Shown piece after piece: positions 1 through 11,900 of a DNA stretch of 64,000 bases. Below the pieces are notes generated by a model. That model did not search any database and was not told the origin of the DNA. It saw only the letters and a program-made list of their open reading frames with translations. The stretch covers positions 223,157,234 through 223,221,233 of the forward strand of contig OY757010.1 in the NCBI GenBank assembly GCA_963580285.1. The letters are read 5' to 3'. A program made the translations under genes and the position numbers. Within the stretch, counting starts at the first letter, position 1. Each line of letters starts with the position of its first letter. This stretch comes from Lucinisca nassula (lineage: Eukaryota; Mollusca; Bivalvia; Lucinida; Lucinidae).

Positions 1-19
1 CTTTCCTTTTTCTTATTGC

Positions 20-150
20 CACTCCAAATATAGATTGCGGGTGCTTATTAGAACCATCTCATTGCGGTTCTAACAAGCAAACATTAAAATAATGCCTACC
101 TCTGTTAAGCCTACTTTTCTCTAAATAAAGTGAGGTTTACAGGGTTGTTC
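20..150. repeat. Hairpin repeat (GTGCTYRTTAGAACC type)
   Basis: A short inverted repeat with arms TGCTTATTAGAACC and GGTTCTAACAAGCA. The same hairpin recurs near 12300, 20760, 33065, 41695, 42815, 44060 and 57925, usually beside sequence resembling ACCCCTGTAAACCC. It is a dispersed MITE-like element with no coding capacity. Confidence 0.6.
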
Positions 151-174
151 ATTACATAGACTTGTCAAACAGGC

Positions 175-370
175 CCGGAGGTTATAACTCTTTTCTCATT
201 CACAACTCAACTGGGCATACAATTTGAAATGCTCACAATAAAACACAAACAAATCATACAACTTTACTGCTTGTATCAGGAAAGAATGGCATTTTAAAAT
301 TTATGAGCAGGACAGATTTCAAGCTCAAGTGAGTTAAGCACTGAAAAAGTTTTTATAAATTTTGGGGCCT
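175..370. repeat. Degenerate palindromic repeat (CTCAACT/GAGCATGAAA type)
   Basis: AT-rich sequence with scattered inverted copies of CTCAAGTGAGTT and AAAATTTATGAGCAG. The same sequence family appears in several pieces at 3560-4035. No coding signal was seen. Confidence 0.4.
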
Positions 371-783
371 GATATGTTTGTGAAATTAAAGATGTTCTAC
401 CGCATTTGATTTCCCCAACCCAGAATTAAACTTGTGTATATGATGGTGTAGAAGACCAATAAACATTGGTCAACTCACAATGTATTTTCTGACCTGTTAT
501 CTCTTTCAAATACAAGAACTGAATTACAGCACGGTACTCAACTTTTGACGAAAAGCTTGCTTTTTGCATTGCTAGCCATGTTTGACGTTCAATATCTTAT
601 GAGTGAATGACATGATAAGGGTGCAAATTTGCCCTCATGCCTAAATATGTATTGAAACAAGGCATAAAAATCTTGGTTGTCTCGGTCAATTGGAAATGGG
701 ATAGGCTGTTTACTTATTGACTTGCCCTTGTATTTAGTAACTAATCAGAAGGACCCATTTGTTCAAAGAGGATCTTATATGAG

Positions 784-902
784 TGCTCATGTATTATTGA
801 ATTTATTAAACGAGTTGAGGTAAAGGGATAAAATGCGAGGCTTTGCCGAGCATTTTATCCCTTTTCCTCAACGAGTTTAATAAATTCAATAATACATGAG
901 CA
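784..902. repeat. Fold-back element, ~53-bp arms
   Basis: A near-perfect palindrome whose arms run from TGCTCATGTATTATTGAAT at the left to its complement at the right, around a short GAGGCTTTGCCGAG centre. A second, more diverged copy is at 25140-25310. The related flank (CATATGA, ATTTAATCCACTAGTGGATT) continues to about 1125 here and to 25520 there, so the whole MITE may be about 380 bp. Confidence 0.75.
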
Positions 903-1138
903 CGAATGCAAGATTCTATTTATCATATGACATTTAAACGCATTTTATTCACGATTGTTTACAAAAATGTCAATATTCCGCCGATAGTAAACACGATGTC
1001 GTTAAGGACGTCGTATATGTAACGTTACGGGACGTATCTAGCTAATTTACATATTTAATCCACTAGTGGATTATCGAAAATATTACATGGCGTTATTACA
1101 CTCTCAGACGCGACGTCATATGATAAAAAATGGTAGAC

Positions 1139-1318
1139 TACCATAAAAATTCTAAAAATTTGGCCACCTTGAGGACTTGCTGTAATTCTCCTAAAAGGTG
1201 CAAATGAAATGGCAAACAGTGTAGACCCAGATCAGACTGCTCCTGAAGGAGCAGTCTGATCTGGGTCTGCACTGTTTCCTTAAGCCTGTCTGTCCCCATA
1301 CTTAGGATTATTATGGTA
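1139..1318. mobile_element. MITE, TACCATAA termini with AAACAGTG palindrome core
   Basis: The termini are TACCATAAAAATTCTAA and its imperfect complement ending TTATGGTA. The centre (1211-1278) is a long palindrome containing GGCAAACAGTG, AGATCAGACTGCTCC and their complements. Other copies of this family are at 3254-3468 and 5658-5875, with a disrupted one at about 1815-1921. Confidence 0.75.
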
Positions 1319-1649
1319 CCTTGACCTGCTGAATGGTTCAAACCTATTAGGTATTCCAAGGACACTGTGTTGCTATCAAGGAGATGTCTGCTATAGAAAG
1401 AAAATTGTTGACGAAAAATCTTGCTGCACCAGAAGGGAATAAAAAACTGAGTGGATTGGTACTTGTTGTGCAGTTTAAACATAAAAATCCAGGGATGTAA
1501 AACAGAGGTTGACTGTATAATCTAGAACCTGATTTAAAACTGGTCCCATATTCACCAGGATTAGGATCTACACTCACTGTTTGTCATACAGTTTGTGAAT
1601 TGAACGAATACACTGTATGAATTAATTTGATTGGATGATAGGCATAAAT

Positions 1650-1814
1650 GGGTGAGTGAGTGTTTGAGTTTTACATCCCACCAACAGCTAAGGTCATACG
1701 GAGACAGGACCTCGGTTTAAAGTCATCCGAAAGTCTGGAGAAGCCCGGGATCGATCCTGCGATCCCTGGTTTACAAGGCGAGTAGCGTAACCACTGCACC
1801 ACGGAGGCTTCTCC
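1650..1814 (-). mobile_element. tRNA-derived SINE, GTGGTGCAGTGG family
   Basis: On the minus strand the head resembles a tRNA: an A-box-like GTGGTGCAGTGGTTACGC and a B-box-like GATCGATCCCGGG. The body contains AGCTGTTGGTGGGATGTAAAA and the tail is an (ACTC)n-like run. Copies of the same family are at 6688-6851 (+), 9719-9855 (-) and 32508-32672 (+). Not a functional tRNA, since the 3' half does not fold. Confidence 0.8.
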
Positions 1815-2325
1815 AAAATGTGTGGATGAAATGGCAAACAGTGTAGACCCAGATCTTCAGGAGCAGTCAGATATGGGTCTTAAGCCTATCTGTCCCAACA
1901 CCTAGGATCATTACAGTACCTTGACCTGCTGAATGGTTCAAACCTATTAGGTATTTCAGGGACAGGACTGGGCATCAATGCAAGCAGAACACTGTGTAGC
2001 TACCAAGGAGATGTCTGTTATAGAAAGGAAACTGTTGAGGAAATATCTTGTTGCACTAGAAGGGAATTAAAAACCAAGTGGCTATGCAAGAAAATTGGTG
2101 AAACTGAGATTTATTGTTGTATAAAAAAGAAAGTTAAATAGAGGTTGACTGTATATTCTAGAACCTGATTTAAAACTGGTCACATATTAACCAGATGAAT
2201 ACATGGCACTCCCTAATTTAGGATATCTGAACAATACCCTTTATTTCAGTGACGGATTGTGCTTTTGGAGATAAGGCAGACAAACACCCAAATACATAAT
2301 ACAAGTTTGACTTATCATAGCATTT

Positions 2326-2532
2326 TAATCCTTATCCTGCTGTTCATGACAACCACTACCTCTGCAAACAATGTAGATCCAGATCAGACGGCTTATGAAG
2401 AAGCCATCTGATCAGGATCTACACTGTTTGTCATACAGTTTGTGAATTGAATGAATACACCGTAATTTGATTGGATGATAAGCATAAATGGGTGTGGCTA
2501 AATTCATTTATTCAGTGGGATAAAGATTAAAC
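2326..2532. mobile_element. MITE, AACCCTTATCCTGCTG termini with AAACAGTG core
   Basis: The left end is TTAATCCTTATCCTGCTG and the right end its complement. The core (2363-2434) is a palindrome with GATCCAGATCAGA and TCTGATCAGGATC arms. Full or partial copies lie at 9358-9545, 10045-10140, 11085-11215, 43771-44192, 53462-53667, 53752-53948 and 54173-54357. Confidence 0.75.
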
Positions 2533-2569
2533 CTTTGTGAAACAAAGAAAAATTTTTTTTGAACCAGAT

Positions 2570-2798
2570 TTAATCCCTTTTGTACCAGAAACCCCAAAAC
2601 GGGTACCTCAGCAAACAGTGCAGGCCCAGATCAGATGTTGCAAAACGCACTGTCTGATCAGGGTGTTCACTGTTTGCAGAAAGTTCAGCCCATTTCCAAA
2701 GCAATTTTGAAGAAAACACAACCTGGTACCCCTATATTTTGAAATGGACTCTTGCTATATATAAGGAGGAAGATTTCATTTGGTATAAAAAGGGTTAA
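2570..2798. mobile_element. MITE, TTAACCC termini with AAACAGTG core
   Basis: The ends are TTAATCCCTTTTGTACCA and its complement, TGGTATAAAAAGGGTTAA. The interior holds AAACCCCAAAACGGGTACC and the shared palindrome GCAAACAGTGCAGGCCCAGA. Copies are at 11764-11954, 12990-13212 and 21771-21974, with a fragment at 54085-54158. Confidence 0.75.
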
Positions 2799-2813
2799 AT
2801 TGAGCAAGCTTAC

Positions 2814-2950
2814 TTCTTTGATTCTTCTCAATCAATGCAGCCATATCTGTCCTGAGATTTTCTATCACAGCAGACTGATCTTCAACTTCTCTTGCCTGTA
2901 GACTGGCCTGCAGTCTCTGTATCTCTGCATCTTTCATTGCTAACTTTAAC
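2814..2950 (-). CDS. Exon 11 of coiled-coil gene (last in window)
   Basis: Residues 581-626, coiled coil (AMKDAEIQRLQASLQAREV). The acceptor is GTTCCAG and the donor AGAA|GTAAGC leaves phase 1. A MITE of the TTAACCC family ends 16 bp past the donor. The rest of the gene lies beyond position 1. Confidence 0.87.
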
Positions 2951-5900
2951 CTGGAACCAGACATTAGAGCATATCACCAAAAGTAAAACTTCACTGACTC
3001 ACTTACCATGGTTTGTTTCAACTCACACTTGTGTTCATAGGTTCAGAAATACAGTTGAATATCGATGGCTAAAATTCTTTTGGGCTGATGAAAATTGGTT
3101 CCAGGCAGCAGGAGTTCGAGTTACAGAGGGCTACTACTATTAGTGTCATACCAGGTGGCATAATGGAGATAAATGTGAAATATCTTTTCATTGTTCTATA
3201 TTATAAATGTGTGTTGTGTGTATTCATTACAGTCGCCTCATCGAGGCTCATATTACCATAATGATCCTAAGTATTTGGACAGATAGGATGAAGCAAACAG
3301 TGGAGACCTAGATTAGACTGCTGAAGGAGAGTCTGATCTGGGTCGTCAATGTTTGCCATTCCATCTGCACTTTTTGAAACCCTTGCTGGATTGTGAAACA
3401 AATGTTAAAATCTTAGGAGAATTATAGCAAGACCTTAAGCTGTCCAAATTATTAGAATTTTTATGGTATAGCACCAGACGAGGTGGAATTGTAAATAAGG
3501 CTTATCCAACCGCTGTTGTGTCATAGATAGCTTCAAAGCTGCTAGAAATATTCACAAGATCCAGGCCCTGAGCTTATATAACTTTTAACATGCTCAACTC
3601 ACTTGAGCATGAAATTTTAAAATGCCAACACTTGTTGGCACTTTAAAATTTATGATCAGAACTGAGCAGGAAAATTGCCTCTTTCATTTATATTTTAATA
3701 TTTATGAGTATTATAAATTTCATGCCCAGCTTAGTTGAGCATGAAAAAAGTTTTATAACTTTGGGAGCTGGTTATGACAAAGACAGATTTGGCCCTGAGC
3801 CAATAAAAAAATTCATGCTCAACTCACTTGAGAATTACAATTGTCTTGCCCATAAACATTAAAAGGTTGGCATTTCAAAATTAAAGAGCACGGCAAGGAA
3901 TATTCTCTGCTGATCTGAACAAGAAAAATTAATGCTGTATATTTTGTATTTTAATAAATATATATGGGTATTACAAATTTCATGCCCAACTGTGTTGAAC
4001 ATGGAAAAAAAGTTCTATAATCTTGGCGCTTTTGTGAAAGGAATTTTCAATTGCTATAAATCAAGCACTTTTTTAGTCTCAGACACCGGTCTTACCTCCA
4101 TGATCAGGGAACCCTGAAATGTGTGTCAACGTCAAATATTGATGCTTGTATTAAAGTTGCCATCCCTAGATATAAGTTTGTTCCTAGTATAATCAATGAA
4201 ACTCTTGTAGTTCTTAAGAAATGGACTAATTGGCAATTGGAGAGAATGCTAGGGTAATTGCAAATGTTGATGGCTTGACAATTGGAAGGGCAAATGGATG
4301 GAAAAGTGGACATTTATAAACCTTAAAGCAGGTACATCAAACTTCTATCCCTTAAGTATTCTCTGGATCTACCGACAATCAGTCAGTAAGAACTGATAAA
4401 GATAAAGATTTAATGTCGTATACGAGAAGCAATTACCATAAGCTCTGATGAGCTTTTTTGCAACAAACAAAGAATCCTTAATGTCATAGGGTATAGGTAT
4501 ATAGCACACTTGTAATGCCTTGCAGTACAAGCCGGCTTTTATAGCGACGTGGTAGAGTGTTGGCATGTTACTACTACATATTCCCCCTCCTATTTACATT
4601 CCTTTTATCAAATCTCTCTATCTTTCCAACTAAATTCGCCGGTACACGGATGTGGTCCGAGTCTCTATGGGTCATTTACATTGGGTGCCAAATGTGACAG
4701 GTGAAAATAATGCTTATCACCTCTGGCCCGGCTGGGGATCGAACCAGGACCGCCGGAGTGACAGGCCAACACTCTACCACATCGCTATAAAAGCCGCCTT
4801 GTACCGCAAGGCAGTATAAGTGTGCTATATACCTTTACCCTATGACATTCTAATGTATACCGTTACCCTATGGCATTTTAGAAATACTTACCTGCCTTCA
4901 TTTATCTTCCTAGGGTTACCCCTGTTATGCAAGCGTCAGCCAAGAGAGCTCATAATCAAATTTTCATGCCTTTGGTATGGCACGGCTGGAGAACAAACCT
5001 GCAACCTCCTGATCCCAAAGCAGATGCTCTAGTACTGAGCTATCAGGGCCGGTGAATATATAATTCAAGCACAAAGGTTCCTCCAAACAGAAAAGTCAAT
5101 ACTGGAGCTGACACAATTAATGTACTTGAACAGAAGAATGTATACATACTCACCTCAGATCTGACAAGATATTTTTAGCTGCTGCTGTATTGGACTGTGG
5201 GGTTGGAGATGCTGCCTGACCCCGTGCAAAACTCATCTCAGCACCCACTGTCTTGTGGAAGGAGGCCGAAGTCTCACCAGTCTGCCGTATACTGAAGTTA
5301 CCGCTGTCATTACTAAAACTGTTGTTTCGCTGCAAATGAACACATATTTATATATTCACAGCAAATGATCAGGGAATCCCTATTTGAAAGAATGCTTCTC
5401 AAGGTTTTATCTTCAAGGAATTTGCTCCCATTTACACAAATATCATTTGGTTTGGTTTAGAGGTTAAGAACCCAGTCAACACAACTAAGGTCATATCAAG
5501 CAGTTAGGTTTACCTAACCACACTTTTCCTGGGCAGGCTAACAGATATGTATTAATCAAGTAAAGAGTACATTCCTTCAACAGGAACTGACAAATTCACT
5601 TCCAGAATCAGTGAAAGGGTGAGAATGACAACAGAAATAATATAAATTATCTTAAAATACCATAATATCCTAAAATTTCGGACACTTTCAGGACTTTCTG
5701 TAAGTCTCCTGAAATTTTAAAAAGTTTATTTTCCGATCCAGCAAGGAGTCAAAAAAGTGGAGACAGTATGGCAAACGGTGAAGACCATGATCAGACTGCT
5801 CCTTTAGGATCAGTCTGACCTGGTCTGCACCATTTGCTAGGCCTGTCTGTCCCAATACTTAGGATCATTATGGTAAATCTCCAAGAAAAGAATGTTGCAG

Positions 5901-8900
5901 GCTTAGCAGGGATTAAACAGACACTTCCTAATCACCAGCCTGACATGCACCACACTTGAGACATTAAGGCCAGCATTCATAATAAATATCAGACTTTGAC
6001 TATATAGAGGATTTTACATGAGTTTCCTGGGTGGCAGATAGATTTCCCACAAAATTGGAAGCAACGTCTCCAAAATGACCTAAATAGTGTTGACAGGGAC
6101 ATTAAACCTCAGTCAAACAAACAAACACGAATCTCCATGAATTTCTTATGAAATGACCACAAGTGTAAGATTCTGTTTTTCATGGAATGATTTTAAATCA
6201 GATTTTATTGCAGGGAAGTTCCAAAAACATTTCTATAGAAAACATAGGTTTCTCAAGGATGACATCATGACATTATGTGTTATTGTGTCGTTATGACTTT
6301 AATGACGTATTGTTATCCACTAAATAACAGTTATACTATATGATAAATAAGATACATTTTCACTTGTTGCAGGGCATGTATTTCTGATTTGGGCCTGCAG
6401 TGTTTGCCAACCACATTCTGAATTGTCTGATTTGGGCCTGCAGTGTATGCCGACCACATTCTGAGGTGTCTGATTTGGGCCTGCAGTGTTTGCCAACCAC
6501 ATTCTGACATGTCTGATTTGGGCCTGCAGTGTATGCCGACCACATTCTGAGGTGTCTGATTTGGGCCTGCAGTGTATGCCAACTACATTCTGAGGTGTCT
6601 GATTTGGGCCTGCACTGTTTGCCAACCACATTCTGAGGTATATAATATGGGCCTGCAGTGTTTGCCAACCAAATTCTGAGGTGTCTGAGAAGCCTCCGTG
6701 GTGCAGTGGTTACACTACTCGCCTTGTAAACCAGGGATCGCAAGATCGATCCCCGGCTTCTCCAGACTTTCGGATGAGTCTTTAAACCGAGGTCCCGTCT
6801 CCGTATGACCTTAGCTGTTGGTGGGATGTAAAACTAAAACTCACTCACTCACTCTGAGGTGTCTGATTTGGGCCTGCAGTGTTTGCCTATCACATTCTGA
6901 GGTGTCTGATTTGGGCCTGCAGTGTATGCCAACCACATTCTGAGGTGTCTGAGTTGGGCCTGCACTGTTTGCCAACCACATTCTGAGGTGTCTGAGTTGG
7001 GCCTGCACTGTTTGCCAACCACATTGTGAGGTGTCTGATTTGGGCCTGCACTGTGTGCCAACCACATTCTGAGGTGTCTGATTTGGGCCTGCACTGTTTG
7101 CCAACCACATTCTGAGGTGTCTGATTTGGGCCTGCAGTTATATGCATACCACATTCTGAGGTGTCTGAGTTGGGCCTGCAGTGTATGCCAACCACATTCT
7201 GAGGTGTCTGAGTTGGGCCTGCAGGGTATGCAAACCACATTCTGAGGTGTCTGATTTGGGCCTGCAGTGTTTGCCAACCACATTCTGAGGTGTCTGATTT
7301 GGCCCTGCAATGTTTGCCAACCACATTCTGAGGAGTCTGATTTGGGCCTGCAGTGTTTGCCAACCACATTCTGAGGTATATGATCTGGGCCTGCACTGTT
7401 TGCCAACCACATTCTGAGGTGTCTGATTTGGGCCTGCACTGTTTGCAAACCACATTCTGAGGTGTCTGATTTTGGCCTGCACTGTTTGCCAACCACATTC
7501 TGAGGTGTCCGATTTGGGCCTGCACTGTTTGCCAACCACATTCTGAGGTGTCTGAGTTGGGCCTGCACTGTTTGCCAACCACATTCTGAGGTGTCTGATT
7601 TGGGCCTGCACTGTGTGCCAACCACATTCTGAGTTGTCTGATTTGGGCCTGAACTGTTTGTCAACCACATTCTTAGGTATATGATCTGGGCCTGCACTGT
7701 TTGCCAACCACATTCTGAGGTGTCTGATTTGGGCCTGCACTGTTAGCCAACCATATTCTTAGGTGTCTGATTTGGGCCTGCACTGTTTGCCAACCAAATT
7801 CTGAGGTGTATGATTTGGGCCTGCACTGTTTGCCAACCACATTCTGAGGTGTCTGATTTGGGCCTGCACTCTTTGCCAACCACATTCTCAGGTATCTAAT
7901 CTTGGCATGCACTGTTTGTAAAACAAATTCTAAGGTGTTTAATCTCGGCCTGCACTGTTTGCAAACTGCATTCAGAGGTATCTGATCTGTGCCTGCACTG
8001 TTTGCCAATGACCCAATGAGTTTTTGTTTTGTTTTGGAATTTAACAGATAAGTCCAAATTAGTTTACCAAAACACACTTTTCCTAGACAGGCTTATACCT
8101 GAGGACTGTACTAAATCAGTACAGTGCACATCTTTTCACCAGAACCTATCAACTGACCTTCTTGAATCAGAGGAACAAAGAAAATGACTACAGAAAAGAT
8201 TTCCTGATCAAACTCCCTGAAAGAATGTTGCCAACCAGGCAGGTACTGAAACCGCAACAACCTCCTGATCAATGCCAGACATGCATCTGACTCAGCTACC
8301 TAGGGAAGCCTATTTTGGGGTTTCAAATATAAGCTGGTTAATGAAAATACAAAACAGACATTAAACAACAGAAAACTTCATAAAAAAGGTCATTTACATT
8401 CTCTTTCAAACATCCAACAAATGGATTGTTAGTCACATCAAAACTGAGGCATACACGATTCAGACTATGAGCCAATATGCATAAAACAGAAAGAACACTT
8501 TTACAAACAAAGCTGTTTCATTTCACCTTCAGCTATCATATCACAGTTTAACTGCAACAGTCACATGAGCCCGCGCATGACGGAACCTACAATAAGACCT
8601 GTGCTATGGTGGAAGACTCAGCTCAGCCAGCCCGTCAGGTCAGCCTGGTAGGAGCATTCTCTTGTTGCTCTATGAATAGCACATATTCTATAGAAGGTTC
8701 ATGCGAACAGCGAAGATTCTGATCAGACTGCACGGATGCACAGGCTGATCTGAGTCTTAGTTTTATTGCAGATTTTGTCCTGCACTGGCTCATATGCAAA
8801 ACGAAGTTTGAAGCTGGACCAAATAACTTACAGCAAAGAACTGTAGGAAAATAATACAATAATATTAGGATATAGTTAGTATATAACAATCCTTTATGAA

Positions 8901-11900
8901 TATCAAGTCATGTGGGGGGCACTCAGTCTGACAGATGATTTGTAGATCAGAAGGTAGGCAGTTAAAAGCATGGCTGACAGAACCTACATGCTACTGAGCT
9001 TGTGATCTGCCAGACATCCTTTGGTTTCAGAACTCCTATCTGACACTGATCATAAAGATATTTTTTTTTGCATATCACTTATTTAAATACCAAGGTTTAA
9101 AGCTTTTTATTTGAGAACTATTTTGTGAAATAATGTTGGTTTGCTTGAAATACTGCATAAGAATATTCACATTGCATGACAACCTGTTGCAGTGTAGTAC
9201 TACTCAGCAAAAACAAAAAATAATAAAATAAAATGAAATAAAATAAAATGATAATAAAAATATAATAATTATAGAAAATCCATTTTCGATCACTAAATAA
9301 CAGGCAAAGTTTGAAAATAAATGAGGAATCCAATCAATGGGAGATGGAAAGACACTTAACACTTGTCCTGCTGAATGAATTTATTTTGGGATATCAATTT
9401 CAAGACTTTCGATAAATCAGATTAATTGATATAATTTAACCTATAAATTAACAAACTGAATGTCAAAACAGTGTAGATACTGACTAGATGGCTTCTTCTT
9501 CAGAAGCCATCTGATCAGTATCTACACTGTTTGCTGAAGAAGCCATCTGACCTGTATCTACACTGTATAAAATAAGGTAGAAAATATAGTTTTTAGTCAC
9601 TGCCACAAGCAAAACATGAACCTAAAACATTCTAAACCTAGTTAAAGGCTCAAAATATTTCAGCTGTACAAGAAAAATGTGATGAGGATCACAGGGTATT
9701 GGTGTATTATAATTCTATAACCAACAGCTAAGGTCATACGGAGACAGGACCTGGGTTTAAAGACTCGTCCGTAAGTCTGGAAAAACCCAGGATCGATCCT
9801 GCGACTCCTGATTTACAAGGCGAGTAGCATAACCACGACACCATGGAGGCTTCAGAGTATTACTGATCATATAAATTTTATTTCTTACACACTCAGGCAA
9901 AAGCTATGACCATTTTCTTTTCATCTCCACAATATGACATTAATGTGAGTGGAAAAAATTTGTTTTAAAGATTTATAATTCATATGTATACTGTCCCCAC
10001 TAACAACCTTATTTTCAAAGTATTCCCCTTGACTGGACCAGATGAACCCTTATCCTGCTGAATAAATTAATTTAGTCGCACCCACTTTAAACCAATCAGA
10101 TTACTTGATGAAATATATTCCTACAAATTCAAGAACACATTGGCAAAGAGTGCAGATAATGCTGAGAAGCCAGCTGGACCAGTTGTTCAAAGCATCATTA
10201 GCTTAACGAGCTCATTAGTCATCAAATTGTTGACTGCTATAGCAAGTACAATATCTAAAATTTTGTTATTTTTGCTGAAAAATGTGAGTAGCTTTTGCAT
10301 ATGCAAAAGCTACTCATATTTTTTCAGCAAAAATATATGTATATATTTTGTTTGTTTGATCTGAGGTTTAAAGTCCCCGTCAACACTGTAAAGGTCATTT
10401 TGGAGACGCTGCTTCCAATTTTGTGGGACTTTTACCCGACACTGAGATGAAATGACATCTCAAGCCCTGTCGCCCAATGAAACCAATAGGGTTTATTAGC
10501 ATGGATGGTCCGCCTCGCACCGCGGTTCCTGGAAGGCTTAGATCCTCTAAGCCGTTTACCAGTACTAGTGTGCGGGCCGGATTCCGCTCTGCGTGGAAGC
10601 ATCATGCAGTCCATATATTTCTTCAAGCCCCTATGGGCGGGGGCCGGTATTAGTATATATGCCATATTAAATGATCAAAATTTTAACGATTTGTTAACTA
10701 ATGACGTCGTAAGTTTTGAACAACTGACACCCGATCTGTATTTACTATGTTTGCAAAAGTCAGCACATAATTATGCTGGTTCCACAGACAAGAGTTTTCA
10801 ATCTACAGGTCAGCTACTTACACTAGAAGACCTGCTATAGTTGTGTTGGACCTGCTGTGCTAGCTGTTCTAGTTGAGTGAGCATGGTACGACTTTCTTCA
10901 ATCTCTTGTTGGCAGACTGCCAACTGTTGGTGCTGGTTCTCGATCTGAGACTTCAGATAGCTGTTCTCCTTCTGTAAGCTCTCTAACAGACAGGAATCAG
11001 CCTCAAGTCTAGCTGAAAGGTTAATCAGGACATTTTCATAAATATTCATGACTATCATTAGAAAGCTTAAGTTATAATCAGTAACCCTTATCCTGCTGAA
11101 TAATTAATTTTGCCACATCCATTTCTGATTATCAACCAATCAAATTACTCGATATAATGAATACCTTTAAAGTTGCAATCTGATTGACAAACAGTGTTGA
11201 TCCTGATCAGACTCCAAGTATCTGATTTTCTGGCAAGATGTACAATTAGAATAACCAGACTGCATGTGCTGTCTGCAAAGTGTGTGTGAATTCGGGTTTA
11301 ACGTCGCTTTCAACAATTTTTCAGTCATATCACGACGGTGTCTGGTTGCGACAGGGAGCTCAATGCTCACGTTTATAGTGCTGCCTCACTGAAGTATCAT
11401 GTCCCAGACACATTACATGATACCACACCCAGTCACATTATCCTGACACCTGATCAACCAGTCCTAGCTCTACCCCGTAAATCTGAGTGCCAAACGAGGA
11501 GCAGCTAGTACCATTTTTAACGACTTTGGTATGTCGCGGCCCGGGATCGAACCCGAGACCTCCCGTTCCCCGGAGCGGACACTCTACCAACTGAGCTATC
11601 GGGGCCGGTGTGCTGTCTGCAAAACTCTAATAATACATCCCCATTTAAATCATATAGAACTTAACTTTGCTCACCAAAAAAAACAGGTAGGTGAAGCTCA
11701 AAACGTGGCAATAAGACAGGGAAGTAATTGTATTGACTCCTGATCATTGTCTTCTCTTCTATTTTAACCCATTGCATGCTGAAAACCCCTAAAGGGGTAC
11801 CTTGGCAAACAGTGCAGGCGGCACTATTTGCCAAAAGAATTTTCGGTCAAAAATAGAATAAAAACAAAAAAATAGGCCTGACACCCCTTATATGACAAAT

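Noticed and set aside
6849..7740. Long minus-strand open frames of 200-282 codons (repeating MWLANSAGPNQTPQNVVG-like protein)
   Set aside because: They are translations of the 43-bp minisatellite in three different frames; open only because the unit has no stop. No start context, splice sites or composition of a real protein.
6383..8012. CRISPR-like regular array
   Set aside because: No variable spacers; units are contiguous and the genome is eukaryotic.
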